Shown: positions 45,574 through 55,342 of the stretch, piece after piece
Layout of the letters: each line of letters begins with the position of its first letter
Position numbering within the stretch: the first letter of the stretch is position 1
NCBI RefSeq assembly: GCF_022568775.1
Contig: NZ_JAKZHW010000001.1
Span: forward strand, 372,001 to 436,000
Source of the DNA: Sphingomonas telluris
Lineage (GTDB): Bacteria; Pseudomonadota; Alphaproteobacteria; Sphingomonadales; Sphingomonadaceae
Length of the DNA: 64,000 bases
Direction: 5' to 3'
Made by a program: the position numbers and the translations under genes
The notes under the pieces: generated by a model
Seen by the model: only the letters and a program-made list of their open reading frames with translations
Told to the model about the DNA's origin: nothing
Database searches by the model: none

Positions 45574-47454
45574 ATGTGCGGAATCGCGGGCCTCGTTCAT
45601 TTCGACCAATCGCCGGTGTCCCCCGCGGTGCTGCAGCGCATGTCGGACGCCGTGGCCCATCGCGGCCCCGACGGCGAGGGCTTTTGGACGGAAGGCAATA
45701 TCGGGTTCGCGCACAGGCGGCTGGCCATCATCGATCTGTCGCCCGCCGGGCATCAGCCGATGCTCAGCGCCGATCACCGCTACGTGCTCAGCTACAACGG
45801 CGAGATCTACAATTTCCGGGAGTTGCGGGCGGAGCTCGAGGCGGCGGGATACTGGTTCCGGTCGAAGACGGATTCCGAGGTGCTGCTCTACGCATTGGCG
45901 GAGTGGGGGACGAAGGCGTTCGACCGGCTGAACGGCATGTTCGCGCTGGCCTTCTGGGACCGGAAGACCCGCCAGTTGCTGCTTGCTCGCGACCGCTACG
46001 GGATCAAGCCACTCTACATTGCACGGTTCGGAAGCAGCCTTGCATTCGGGTCGGAGCAGAAGGCGATCACGGCCGTGCCGGGGTTCACTGTCCGGCCTGA
46101 TCGCAAGGCGCTTCGGGAATACTTCACCTTTCAGAACATTTTTACCGATCGAACACTTGTCGAGGGAGTGCGCCTGCTTCCGGCAGGCCATTTCGCGGTG
46201 CTCGACCTGCGGGACGGCGAGCCGGAGTTGCAGCACACGCAGTATTGGGATTTCGACTTCCGGGAGCCCGATCATCCGACGGACGCGGCGGAATATCGCG
46301 AAGAACTAGACCGACTTTTTCAGCAGGCCGTGACCAGGCAGCTGGTCACCGATGTCGAACTTGGCAGCTATCTCTCAGGCGGCATGGACTCCGGGTCGAT
46401 CACCGCGGTCGCGGCGAAGTCCTTCCCCTACCTGAAGACCTTCACCTGCGGATTCGACCTGTCGTCAGCATCGGGCATCGAGCTCGGTTTCGACGAGCGC
46501 GCCAAGGCGGAGGCCATGTCCTACCGCTTCAAGACCGAGCATTACGAGATGGTGTTGAAGGCCGGCGACATGGAGCGGGCGATGCCGTCGCTCGCCTGGC
46601 ATCTGGAAGAGCCGCGCGTCGGGCAGAGCTATCCGAACTTCTATGCCGCCAAGCTCGCAAGCCGTTTCGTGAAAGTGGTGCTGAGCGGCGCCGGCGGCGA
46701 CGAGCTCTTCGGCGGCTATCCGTGGCGCTACTACCGCGCGGTCGTGAACGACAGCTTCGACGACTATGTTCGCAAATACTACGGCTTCTGGCAGCGGTTG
46801 GTAGACGATGACCGGCTCGATCGATTGTTCCGGCCCATCGCCGGCGACGTCGACGACGTCGATACTAGGGCGATCTTCCGAAACGTCTTCGCCAACAATG
46901 GCGAGGGGCCGCGCGGGCCCGAGGATTACATCAACCACTCGCTCTACTTCGAGGCGAAGACCTTCCTCCACGGACTCTTGGTCGTCGAGGACAAGCTCAG
47001 CATGGCGCACAGCCTGGAAAGCCGAGTGCCCTTCCTCGACAACGACCTCGTCGAGTTTGCCATGCGCTGCCCGGTGAAGCTGAAGCTCAACAACCTCTCG
47101 GAGGTCGTGCGGCTCAACGAGAACGAGCCCGGGGGCAAGCAGAACCGCTTCTTCCAGAAGACGAAGGACGGGAAGCAGATCCTGCGCGACGTAATGGCGA
47201 ACTACGTGCCGACGGAGATCGTCGAAGCGGAAAAGCAGGGATTCTCGGCCCCGGACGCGAGCTGGTTCAAGGGCGACAGCATCGATTTCGTGCGGAGGAC
47301 GCTGCTCGACAAGAGCGCGCCGCTCTACGACTATCTCGATTACGGAGAGGCCAGCAGCATCGTCGAGGAGCACGTCGAGGGCAAGCACAACAACCGCCTC
47401 GCCATCTGGTCGCTGCTCAACGCCAATCAATGGCTTTCTCACTACGCAGGATGA
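45574..47454 (+). CDS. asnB: Asparagine synthase-type amidotransferase
   Basis: 626 residues. The glutamine-amidotransferase domain begins MCGIAG with the catalytic Cys2. It continues through AHRGPDGEG and SYNGEIYNF. The synthetase domain has the PP-loop SGGMDSGS and LSGAGGDELFGGYPWRYY. I start at 45574; the long upstream frame (44500) runs through the methyltransferase and is an artefact. In polysaccharide loci such enzymes amidate uronic acids, so genuine asparagine synthesis is not certain here. Confidence 0.9.
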   Translation: MCGIAGLVHFDQSPVSPAVLQRMSDAVAHRGPDGEGFWTEGNIGFAHRRLAIIDLSPAGHQPMLSADHRYVLSYNGEIYNFRELRAELEAAGYWFRSKTDSEVLLYALAEWGTKAFDRLNGMFALAFWDRKTRQLLLARDRYGIKPLYIARFGSSLAFGSEQKAITAVPGFTVRPDRKALREYFTFQNIFTDRTLVEGVRLLPAGHFAVLDLRDGEPELQHTQYWDFDFREPDHPTDAAEYREELDRLFQQAVTRQLVTDVELGSYLSGGMDSGSITAVAAKSFPYLKTFTCGFDLSSASGIELGFDERAKAEAMSYRFKTEHYEMVLKAGDMERAMPSLAWHLEEPRVGQSYPNFYAAKLASRFVKVVLSGAGGDELFGGYPWRYYRAVVNDSFDDYVRKYYGFWQRLVDDDRLDRLFRPIAGDVDDVDTRAIFRNVFANNGEGPRGPEDYINHSLYFEAKTFLHGLLVVEDKLSMAHSLESRVPFLDNDLVEFAMRCPVKLKLNNLSEVVRLNENEPGGKQNRFFQKTKDGKQILRDVMANYVPTEIVEAEKQGFSAPDASWFKGDSIDFVRRTLLDKSAPLYDYLDYGEASSIVEEHVEGKHNNRLAIWSLLNANQWLSHYAG

Positions 47455-47591
47455 CGGCGATGATCCGTCTCTGGATCGGCTGGAGATCATGAGCTCCACC
47501 GCCTCCGCTAATCCCGAACTGGCCGCAGAAGGGGGAACAAACGCGGGCTCGCTAGGTTGAAATAGTAAGCAAGCTTATTATATGCAGGCCT

Positions 47592-48035
47592 ATGGAAAAC
47601 CTGCCCTACGAGATTGCTGAGACGGCGCATGCGATGCGGCGGTCGTTCGACCGACGCGCAGCGACGCTCGGTGTCACGCGTGCACAGTGGAAGGTGCTCT
47701 TTCGCCTCACTCGCACGCCGGGCCTCCGGCAAGTCGAGCTGGCCGACATGCTCGATGTCGAGCCGATCACGCTGAGCCGCATCATCGACCGCCTCGAAGA
47801 GGCCGGTCACGTCGAAAGAACGCCCGATCCGGCCGATCGCCGGGCCTGGCGACTTCAGGTTACCGCGCAGGCACAGCCGCTCGTCGAGAAGCTGCGCGAG
47901 CTGGCGGAGCAACTCGTCGCCGAGGCCTTTGCCGACATTAATCCCAGCGACCTCAATGTGATGCGAGGAACGCTCAGCAAGATCCGAGAGAATCTGTGCG
48001 CCGCCGAGGCGGTGAAAAAGGCAGCGAACCAATGA
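47592..48035 (+). CDS. MarR-family regulator of efflux
   Basis: 147 residues of winged helix: QWKVLFRLTRTPGLRQVELADML, then a recognition helix at ITLSRIIDRLEEAGHVERTPD, then the wing. It overlaps the emrA start by 4 bases (ATGA), which is typical of a local repressor of a MarR-Emr operon released by a small hydrophobic ligand. Confidence 0.92.
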   Translation: MENLPYEIAETAHAMRRSFDRRAATLGVTRAQWKVLFRLTRTPGLRQVELADMLDVEPITLSRIIDRLEEAGHVERTPDPADRRAWRLQVTAQAQPLVEKLRELAEQLVAEAFADINPSDLNVMRGTLSKIRENLCAAEAVKKAANQ

Positions 48036-49108
48036 ACGAGATCAGATCCGAGAAGATGAAGGGATCCCAGGTCGAAACGCCTGAGGACGTTTCGCAGGTC
48101 GCCAACGACGTCGTCGTCGAAAAGCCGCGCCGCTCGTACGTGCGCATCGCAATGATGCTGATCGTCCCGCTGCTGGTAGTGGGCGCCATCCTTTATTACT
48201 TCTTTGCGGGCGCCGGATCGGTGTCGACCGACAATGCGGCCGTGAAGCAGGACATCGTTTCCGTCAGCGCGCAGGTGAACGGGCCGATTATCGATGTGCG
48301 CGTGAAGAACGGCGATCGCGTCAAACGTGGCGACCTCCTCTTCCGCATCGATCCCGAGCCCTATCGCGTCGCGCTGGAGCAGGCGCAGGCACAGCTCGCC
48401 GCGGCCAAGCTATCCACAACGCAGCTGCGGACTCAGGCCGCGGGTACGGGCGCCGACATCACAGGCGCCGCCGCCAACCTGAAGATCCAGCAGAACGCCT
48501 TCGCCCGTCAGGCGGCGCTCCTGAAGCAGGGCTTCACGACACGCGCGGACTACGAGGACGCGATGAACGAGGTTCGCACGGCCGAGACCCAGCTTGCCGA
48601 TGCGCGGGCCCGTGCGAACAACGCTCACGCGGCAATCGCTCCGGGTGAGCAGCCGTCGATCGCGCAGGCTCAGGCGGCCATCGACAAGGCGCGCCTCGAC
48701 CTTTGGCGCACCGAAGTGCGCGCACCCATGGACGGTCAGGTCGCCAACGCCGACCGCCTCCAGGTGGGCCAGATGGCTGTGACGGGGCTGGGCATGGTGT
48801 CCGTCGTCCACGACAACAACACCTGGGTCGAAGCCAACTTCAAGGAGAAGGACGTCGGCACGATGGTTCCGGGCCAGAAGGCCAAGATCGAGATCGACGC
48901 CTATCCGGGCATCGACTTCCCGGCGCACGTGCAGAGCGTCGGCGCGGGGACGGGCAGCGAGTTCGCGATCCTTCCGGCGCAGAACGCCAACGGAAACTGG
49001 GTGAAGGTCACGCAGCGCGTGCCGGTGCGGATAGCCTTCGACGGCGACCCAAAGAAGCCGATGATCGCCGGCCTGTCGTCCACGGTGACCGTCTACCTGG
49101 ACAAGTAG
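48032..49108 (+). CDS. emrA: HlyD/EmrA membrane-fusion protein
   Basis: 358 residues. An N-terminal cytoplasmic stretch precedes one membrane span (MMLIVPLLVVGAILYYFF). Then come the HlyD barrel with lipoyl-like halves (VSAQVNGPIIDVRVKNGDRV and RAPMDGQVAN) and a helical hairpin. Carries drugs from the inner-membrane pump to an outer-membrane channel. The partner permease follows. Confidence 0.9.
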   Translation: MNEIRSEKMKGSQVETPEDVSQVANDVVVEKPRRSYVRIAMMLIVPLLVVGAILYYFFAGAGSVSTDNAAVKQDIVSVSAQVNGPIIDVRVKNGDRVKRGDLLFRIDPEPYRVALEQAQAQLAAAKLSTTQLRTQAAGTGADITGAAANLKIQQNAFARQAALLKQGFTTRADYEDAMNEVRTAETQLADARARANNAHAAIAPGEQPSIAQAQAAIDKARLDLWRTEVRAPMDGQVANADRLQVGQMAVTGLGMVSVVHDNNTWVEANFKEKDVGTMVPGQKAKIEIDAYPGIDFPAHVQSVGAGTGSEFAILPAQNANGNWVKVTQRVPVRIAFDGDPKKPMIAGLSSTVTVYLDK

Positions 49109-49117
49109 GACCCGGCA

Positions 49118-50665
49118 TTGGCCGACACGCCAGCAAACGTAGCCAGTCATCCGCTTCCTCCTGCGGAACGGATCATCGTCACCGTCGGCGTGATGATGGC
49201 CGTTCTGCTGCAGGTGCTCGACACGACGATCGCCAACGTCGCGCTGCCGCACATGCAGGCCAGCCTCAGCGCGACGCAGGAAAGCATCAACTGGGTGCTG
49301 ACCAGCTACATCGTCGCGTCCGCCATCGCCTTGCCGATCAGCGGCTGGCTGGCGGACCGGGTCGGGCGCAAGCGGCTGCTGCTTATCAGCGTCGTCGGCT
49401 TCACCGTCGCCTCGGTGCTGTGCGCGATGGCGACATCGCTGACGGAGATGGTCATCTTCCGCGCGCTTCAGGGCGTCAGCGGTGCGTTCATCGTTCCGCT
49501 TGCGCAGGCCACGCTCTTCGACATCAATCCGCGTGAGAAGCACGGGCAGGCGATGGCCCTGTTCGGCGGCGGCGTGATGATCGGCCCGATCCTCGGACCC
49601 GTGCTCGGCGGCTGGCTGACCGACAATTACAACTGGCGCTGGGTCTTCCTCGTCAACCTGCCGGTTGGGATCATCTGCACCTTCGTCATGCTGCGCTACA
49701 TGCCCAAGACGGAGACACTGAAGCGCAGCTTCGACATCTTTGGCTTCGCGCTCCTCGCGATCGCCCTCGGCGCCTTGCAGATGTTTCTGGACCGCGGCGA
49801 GCAGAAGGATTGGCTGCAGAGCTGGGAGATCATCATCGAGCTCGGGCTCGCCGTGTCCGCCGCCTGGATGTTCGTGGTCCACATCGCGACGGCAAAGAAC
49901 CCCTTGTTCGAGCGCTCGATGTTCGCGGACCGCAATTTCTCGACGGGCCTTCTGTTCATGGCGGTAACGGGCGTCCTGCTTCTTGCGGGCCTCGCCCTGC
50001 TGCCTCCGCTGCTTCAGAACCTCTACGGCTATTCGGTGCTGCAGTCGGGCTTCCTGACCGCGCCGCGCGGCGTCGGCACGCTCATCTCCATGCTGCTCGC
50101 GGGCCGATTGGTCGGCAAGATCGATTCCCGAGTGCTGGTGGGCATCGGCGTGACGCTGATGGGCGTCTCGCTGTGGATGATGACGGGCTTTGCCATCGAC
50201 CAGCCGTCGCGGCCGGTCATCATGAGCGGCGTCGTCCAGGGCCTGGGTCTTGGCCTAATCTTCGTGCCCCTTCAGAGCCTCGCGTTCGAGACGCTTGCTC
50301 CGAAGATGCGCACGACCGCGGCGGCGCTGCTCAACCTGTCGCGGAACATCGGCGGCTCCGTGGGCATTTCGGTCGTCAGCGCGCAGCTCGTGCGTATGAC
50401 GCAGGTCGCACACGCCGACATCGCTAGCCACGTCACCGACCAGACCATTCCGACGGCCGACCCCACTTTGCTGCAGACGATCGCGCCTCAGGGGGACGTC
50501 GCCCTCGCGATCATGAACGCGGAAGTCACGCGGCAGGCCTTGTTCATTGCCTATCTCGACGACTTCAAGCTGATGATGCTGGTGACGTTCGCGGTCCTGC
50601 CGCTGTTGCTTCTCATGAAGCGGGGCCAGCAGGGCGGCGGCGGCCCGCCGGTCGCGATGGACTAA
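49118..50665 (+). CDS. emrB: DHA2-type multidrug MFS pump (EmrB-like)
   Basis: 515 residues with fourteen hydrophobic spans. The motif LDTTIANVALP and the GWLADRVGRKRLL loop are typical of the EmrB/QacA group. The start is a TTG at 49118, 9 bases after the emrA stop. With emrA and marR it forms an export operon, and an outer-membrane TolC is expected elsewhere. Confidence 0.9.
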   Translation: MADTPANVASHPLPPAERIIVTVGVMMAVLLQVLDTTIANVALPHMQASLSATQESINWVLTSYIVASAIALPISGWLADRVGRKRLLLISVVGFTVASVLCAMATSLTEMVIFRALQGVSGAFIVPLAQATLFDINPREKHGQAMALFGGGVMIGPILGPVLGGWLTDNYNWRWVFLVNLPVGIICTFVMLRYMPKTETLKRSFDIFGFALLAIALGALQMFLDRGEQKDWLQSWEIIIELGLAVSAAWMFVVHIATAKNPLFERSMFADRNFSTGLLFMAVTGVLLLAGLALLPPLLQNLYGYSVLQSGFLTAPRGVGTLISMLLAGRLVGKIDSRVLVGIGVTLMGVSLWMMTGFAIDQPSRPVIMSGVVQGLGLGLIFVPLQSLAFETLAPKMRTTAAALLNLSRNIGGSVGISVVSAQLVRMTQVAHADIASHVTDQTIPTADPTLLQTIAPQGDVALAIMNAEVTRQALFIAYLDDFKLMMLVTFAVLPLLLLMKRGQQGGGGPPVAMD

Positions 50666-51846
50666 TTCGGGTAGAGCGCCAGGGCGTTCGCGAGATCCGC
50701 GATGAGGTCATCCGGATCCTCGAGACCGACGTGCAGCCGGACCAGCGGTCCGCCGTAATCCCGGTTCGTGACCGTCCGTAGCGAGTCGACGTCCGCCGGA
50801 ACGGCCAGGCTCTCGAACCCGCCCCAGCTGTAGCCGATGCCGAACAGCTCCAGCCGCTCGATCAGGCGGTCGCGCGCAGCCTCGTCGCCTCCGACCAGCG
50901 AGAATGCGAACAGTCCGGACGCGCCGGTGAAATCCCGTTTCCAGAATTGGTGACCCGGGTTTTCGCCCAAGGCCGGATGGAGGATGTGTCCGACCTGCGG
51001 CTGGTGCTGCAGCCAATGCGCGATCTTCATCGCTCCGAGCTCGTGCTGGCGAAGGCGCACTCCGAGGGTCCGCAGCCCACGCGCTGCGAGATACGCGTCG
51101 TCGGGGCTGACATATTGGCCGAAAGCGCTCGCCGTCCGGGTCAGCTGCGCCCAACGAGAAGGCGCTGCCGTAACCGACCCCATCATCAAGTCGGAATGGC
51201 CGGAAATATATTTGCTGACCGAGATGATGGACAGGTCGACGCCCTTGCCGATCGCCTGGAAGAACAGCGGTGTCGCCCAGGTGTTGTCGATCAATGTGGT
51301 CAGGCCGCGCGCCTTCGCCACGGCGCAAATGCCGGGCACATCCTGGACCTCGAAGGTCAGCGAACCGGGGCTCTCCAGAAAGATCGCGCGCGTATTATCC
51401 GAAATCAGGCCCTCAACCTGCTCCGGAGTAGCGAGTGCATCGTAATAGCGGGTAGCGATGCCGAGCCGCTTCAGTTCGCGATCACAGAAATGGCGCGTCG
51501 GCTCATAGACGCTGTCGACCATCAGCAACTCGTCGCCGGGCGAGAGGACGCTCGTCAGGGCGATCGCCACCGCTGCCGATCCGGACGGGAACAGCCGCGT
51601 GCCGGCCGCTCCGGGCTCGAGCTCCGTCAGTGCCTCGGCCAGCGCCCATTGGGTCCAGGTTCCGTGGCGCCCGTAGCTTGGCCGGCCGTCCTTGGGCGGA
51701 TAGGCGGCGTGCATGTCCGCAATGCTATCGAACAGGACCGTCGAGGTGCGCGACACGGGAATGTTGACCATCCCGCGAAGCCAGTCCTTGCGCCGACCGG
51801 CTTCAACGAGTTTCGTGTCGGGGTGCTTGGGCCGATCGTCGCTCAT
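50662..51846 (-). CDS. metC: Cystathionine beta-lyase
   Basis: 394 residues of the PLP-dependent Cys/Met metabolism family. The lysine that binds PLP is in SVSKYISGHSD, and the phosphate-binding FPSGSAAVA and IDNTWATPLFF blocks are normal. It cleaves cystathionine to homocysteine. It is convergent with emrB and divergent from the DUF167 gene. Confidence 0.9.
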   Translation of the reverse strand: MSDDRPKHPDTKLVEAGRRKDWLRGMVNIPVSRTSTVLFDSIADMHAAYPPKDGRPSYGRHGTWTQWALAEALTELEPGAAGTRLFPSGSAAVAIALTSVLSPGDELLMVDSVYEPTRHFCDRELKRLGIATRYYDALATPEQVEGLISDNTRAIFLESPGSLTFEVQDVPGICAVAKARGLTTLIDNTWATPLFFQAIGKGVDLSIISVSKYISGHSDLMMGSVTAAPSRWAQLTRTASAFGQYVSPDDAYLAARGLRTLGVRLRQHELGAMKIAHWLQHQPQVGHILHPALGENPGHQFWKRDFTGASGLFAFSLVGGDEAARDRLIERLELFGIGYSWGGFESLAVPADVDSLRTVTNRDYGGPLVRLHVGLEDPDDLIADLANALALYPN

Positions 51847-51889
51847 TGCGACAAGCCTAGCGCAACGATGTTCGCGAGGGGAAGAGAGG

Positions 51890-52165
51890 GTGCCGGATCA
51901 TATTGCCGTCAGGGTTACGCCGCGTTCGGCGAAGCCGGGGCTTGGCGCATGGCGGACTGGCGCCGACGGTCGCGAAGAGCTCGAAATTCGGGTGGCAGAA
52001 GCTCCTGCGGATGGAGCGGCGAACGAAGCCGTGCTGCGGCTGCTTGCGAACGCGCTTGGGATCAGCCGTTCGGAACTGTCGATAATTTCTGGCCAGACCA
52101 GTCGTCACAAGCGCCTGTCGATCCCATTTGAGGCGAAAGAAGCGCGCCGCCGCCTGAGCGGCTGA
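51890..52165 (+). CDS. DUF167 (YggU) family protein
   Basis: 91 residues from the GTG at 51890, with GAAGAGAGG upstream. The pattern VRVTPRSAKPG, then VAEAPADGAANEAVLRLLA, then GQTSRHKRLSI is characteristic. Family function unknown. The long open frame on the plus strand across metC is a shadow; only this part is real. Confidence 0.88.
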   Translation: MPDHIAVRVTPRSAKPGLGAWRTGADGREELEIRVAEAPADGAANEAVLRLLANALGISRSELSIISGQTSRHKRLSIPFEAKEARRRLSG

Positions 52166-52180
52166 AAAAGGAGAACGCCC

Positions 52181-53176
52181 ATGTTTGGAATCCCCAAGAG
52201 GCAGCTCGGCCGCAACGGTCCGGAGGTTTCGGCCATCGGCCTCGGCTGCATGGGCATGAGCGAATTCTACGGCTCGGGCAGCGAAGAGGAATCGATCGCT
52301 ACGATCCATCACGCGATCGAACGAGGCGTGACCTTCCTAGACACCGCAGACATGTATGGCGTCGGAAAGAACGAGGAGCTGGTCGGCCGCGCAATCCGCG
52401 ACCGCCGCGACCAGGTCTTCCTCGCCACCAAGTTCGGCAACGTGCGTGGGCCGCAAGGCGAGTTCCTGGGCGTGAAGGGCGACCCGGAATATGTACGCTC
52501 CGCGTGCGAGGCGAGCCTGAAGCGTCTCGGCGTCGAAACCATCGATCTTTACTACCAGCACCGCGTCGATCCGAACGTGCCGATCGAGGATACGGTCGGT
52601 GAAATGGCGCGCCTGAAGGAGGAGGGGAAGGTCCGCTTCCTCGGCCTCAGCGAGGCGGCGCCCCACACGATCCGGAAGGCGCATGAGACGCATCCGATCT
52701 CGGCCGTGCAGACGGAGCTATCCCTCTGGAGCCGCGATGCGGAGGCGGAGGTGCTTCCGACGGTCCGCGAACTGGGCATCGGGTATGTCGCATATTCGCC
52801 GCTTGGCCGTGGGTTCCTGACCGGTCAGATCAAGTCGCCCGATGATTTCCCCGATGACGATTTCCGTCGCTTCCATCCGCGTTTCACCGGCGAGAATTTC
52901 GCGAAGAACATCGCGCTGGTCCGAGAGGTCGAGGCGATGGCGCGCGAGAAGGGCTGCACGACAGCGCAACTCGCGCTGGCCTGGGTGTTGGCGCAGGGCG
53001 AGGACGTCGTCCCGATCCCGGGCACCAAGCACGTCCGCTATCTCGACGAGAATATTGGCGCGCTCGAGGTTCGCCTCACTGATGAAGACCTGCAGCGCCT
53101 CGATGCCATCCTCCCGCCGGGAGCGGCGGCGGGCGAGCGCTATCATGAGCGCGGCATGGAGACGGTGAACCTCTAG
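52181..53176 (+). CDS. Aldo/keto reductase
   Basis: 331 residues forming a TIM barrel. It has [13 protein letters not shown] at the start, the catalytic FLDTADMYG with Asp and Tyr, LATKFGNV with Lys, and the NADPH-binding PIPGTKH near the C-terminus. The pattern is the perakine-reductase/pyridoxal reductase-like group. The substrate is unknown. SD AAAAGGAG lies upstream of the ATG. Confidence 0.92.
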   Translation: MFGIPKRQLGRNGPEVSAIGLGCMGMSEFYGSGSEEESIATIHHAIERGVTFLDTADMYGVGKNEELVGRAIRDRRDQVFLATKFGNVRGPQGEFLGVKGDPEYVRSACEASLKRLGVETIDLYYQHRVDPNVPIEDTVGEMARLKEEGKVRFLGLSEAAPHTIRKAHETHPISAVQTELSLWSRDAEAEVLPTVRELGIGYVAYSPLGRGFLTGQIKSPDDFPDDDFRRFHPRFTGENFAKNIALVREVEAMAREKGCTTAQLALAWVLAQGEDVVPIPGTKHVRYLDENIGALEVRLTDEDLQRLDAILPPGAAAGERYHERGMETVNL

Positions 53177-53197
53177 GGCGTCGGTATCGGACGATCG

Positions 53198-54454
53198 TCA
53201 GGGAGCGACGACAACCGTTCCTCCTTTGACGACCAGTCTGACGTTGCGGACTGTGGTAACGTCGCGGGTCGGATCGCCTTCCACGGCGACGAGATCGGCG
53301 AGAAGCCCGGGGCGGATTGCTCCGCGGTCGGTTAGATGGAAGATGCGGGCGTTGCCGGAGGTGGCGGAGATGAGGACGTCCGCTGCGGGCATTCCGGTGC
53401 GCTGCATGGCGTCCATCTCCAGCCAGTTCTGGCCGTGCGTGTAAACGCCAACGTCGCCGCCCATGCAGATCGCAACGCCTTCCTTTCTCGCCAGCTGGAG
53501 TGAGCGGCGGTTTTCCTGGACGCTTTCAGGCGCCGGCTCCCGGCCGTCCCATTTCTCGAAATATCGGGCATAGGCCTCGGAGGCGGCGAGGGTCGCGCAT
53601 AGCGCTACGCCGCGCTGCTTCATGAGGCGGAAGACCTCGACGGTCCCGCCGTAGCCATGCTCGATCGTGTCGGCGCCGGCGCGGACTGCGCGTCGCATTC
53701 CTTCTGGCGTCGTAGCGTGGACCGCGACTTCGCGTCCGGCGTCGTGGGCGGCAGCAACGCCTGCGTCGAGCTCCGACTGCGACAGCGTTGCCAGCGTCGG
53801 CTCGCCTTTGCCCCAGTGATAGTCGGCGTAGAATTTGACGACCGTCGCGCCGCCGGCGATCTGGTCGCGAACCGCACGGATCGTCTCGTCGACCCCCGCG
53901 ACTTCCTGCGCTCCCTGCGGGATGGCCACGCCAGCTTCGAAGCCCTTCGGTCCGTAGGCGCCGCGCGCGACGATGGCCTTGGTGGCGACGAGCAGGCGAG
54001 GGCCGGGGACGATGCCCTCATCGATCGCCTTCTTCAGTCCTGCGTCGGCAAAGCCCGCGCCCTCGGTGCCGAGGTCGCGCTCGGTCGTGAAGCCAGCTTT
54101 CAGCGTCTTTTCGGCGTGGACGACGGCCCGGGCGGTGCGCAGCGCCAGCGGTTCGTGGAGGACCTGGTCGTCCCAGAGCGTCTCGTTGTACGGGTGAAGG
54201 AAGAGGTGCGAATGTCCCTCGATCATGCCCGGCATGAGGGTCATCCCAGGAAGCTCGATGACACGTGCTCCGGGCTGAGCCGTCACCGAGGGGCCCGCGG
54301 CCGCAATGCGGTCTCCTTCGATGAGCACCGACCAGTTTTCATGAGGCCGTGGATCGACGCCGTCGAACACGCGCGCGGGCTTCAGGACCAACGTCTCGGC
54401 GAGGGCCGGGGATGTGGCGGCGACCAGCGCGAGAGCGAGCAGGCGTCCGATCAT
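53198..54454 (-). CDS. Secreted amidohydrolase-family protein
   Basis: 418 residues from the ATG at 54454. A signal peptide (ALALVAATSPALA) precedes the amidohydrolase core: MIEGHSHLFLHPY (metal histidines), the KFYADYHWG lysine region, VAVHATTPEG, and IEHGYGG. Its start overlaps the ThuA-gene stop by 4 bases. Family members hydrolyse cyclic amides or dipeptides (prolidase-like); the substrate is unknown. Confidence 0.85.
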   Translation of the reverse strand: MIGRLLALALVAATSPALAETLVLKPARVFDGVDPRPHENWSVLIEGDRIAAAGPSVTAQPGARVIELPGMTLMPGMIEGHSHLFLHPYNETLWDDQVLHEPLALRTARAVVHAEKTLKAGFTTERDLGTEGAGFADAGLKKAIDEGIVPGPRLLVATKAIVARGAYGPKGFEAGVAIPQGAQEVAGVDETIRAVRDQIAGGATVVKFYADYHWGKGEPTLATLSQSELDAGVAAAHDAGREVAVHATTPEGMRRAVRAGADTIEHGYGGTVEVFRLMKQRGVALCATLAASEAYARYFEKWDGREPAPESVQENRRSLQLARKEGVAICMGGDVGVYTHGQNWLEMDAMQRTGMPAADVLISATSGNARIFHLTDRGAIRPGLLADLVAVEGDPTRDVTTVRNVRLVVKGGTVVVAP

Positions 54455-55200
54455 CTGCGTTTCAGTACCCAGTCCAAGCCATTGCCGACAAGCTGGAGGA
54501 ACCAGGGGTCCGAGTAGCTTTCCACCGTATGGCCCATGGCCGTGTAAAAGACCCGGCCCTCGTTGATCTGGCGCGTCCAGGCCATCGGGTTGGGGTTGGT
54601 GTCCTTCTCCCCAATCGTCGCGGGATCGAGCGTGACCAGCACTTTCGAGATTGGGTCGTAGTCGTCGAAATAATACCATTCGTCGGTGCGTTGGATCGAG
54701 CGGGTCAGGCCACGAACCGCCGGATCTGACGGGGCGACCACGGTAACCGTTCCCTTCGGAGTCCCCGCTGGATGCCGAGCGAAATGAGCACCGATCAGCC
54801 GCGTGTACCACGGCCAATTGTAGTGGGAGTCGGCTGCAGCGTGGATGGCAACGATCCCGCCGCCTTGCCGGACGAACTGCTGCAAGGCGGTGCGGCGATC
54901 GCCGACCAGCCATTCGGACGCCGGATTCTTGGGATCGGTGGTGCAGCTCAGCAGGACGATGGCCCGGAACCGCTTGAGGCTGGAGGCCGAGAAGACCTGC
55001 GGGTCCTCGCTCGCGACGACCTGAAGGCCTCGCCGCGCCGCCATCCCACTGACGGCCTTGATGCCCGCCGGAATGGAATCGTGCCGGAAACCGGTGGTGC
55101 CCGAATAGATGAGGATGGCCCCGCCACGTGCGGGTGCCGGAGCCGCCGCCGCCGGAGCCGCGACGAGCATGGCGATCAGGAACAGGATCAGGTGACGCAT
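54451..55200 (-). CDS. ThuA-domain secreted protein
   Basis: 249 residues. A signal peptide is followed by a ThuA-type fold resembling a class I glutamine-amidotransferase: ILIYSGTTGFRHDSI, GGGIVAIHAAADSHYNWPWY and the GHTVESY end. The family is linked to disaccharide or sugar use. It is coupled to the amidohydrolase by an ATGA overlap. Confidence 0.88.
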   Translation of the reverse strand: MRHLILFLIAMLVAAPAAAAPAPARGGAILIYSGTTGFRHDSIPAGIKAVSGMAARRGLQVVASEDPQVFSASSLKRFRAIVLLSCTTDPKNPASEWLVGDRRTALQQFVRQGGGIVAIHAAADSHYNWPWYTRLIGAHFARHPAGTPKGTVTVVAPSDPAVRGLTRSIQRTDEWYYFDDYDPISKVLVTLDPATIGEKDTNPNPMAWTRQINEGRVFYTAMGHTVESYSDPWFLQLVGNGLDWVLKRR

Positions 55201-55342
55201 GGCGGCCAGCCTATGCGCAAAACCGCAGCATCGCCAAGCAGACGATAGCGGAGTTAAGCGTCGTGGCTAAGGATTTGCCCGGATGCTCATTGTTGTTGGC
55301 TCGCACTAACCTTGAAGCCTCGCTTTAGGAGGAGGGGGGCGC

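Noticed and set aside
50947..52131. 394-codon forward frame across metC
   Set aside because: Antisense shadow of metC. Only its downstream neighbour in another frame (DUF167) has family motifs.
54455..54913. N-terminal extension of the amidohydrolase
   Set aside because: It runs across the ThuA gene. A signal peptide begins at the ATG at 54454.
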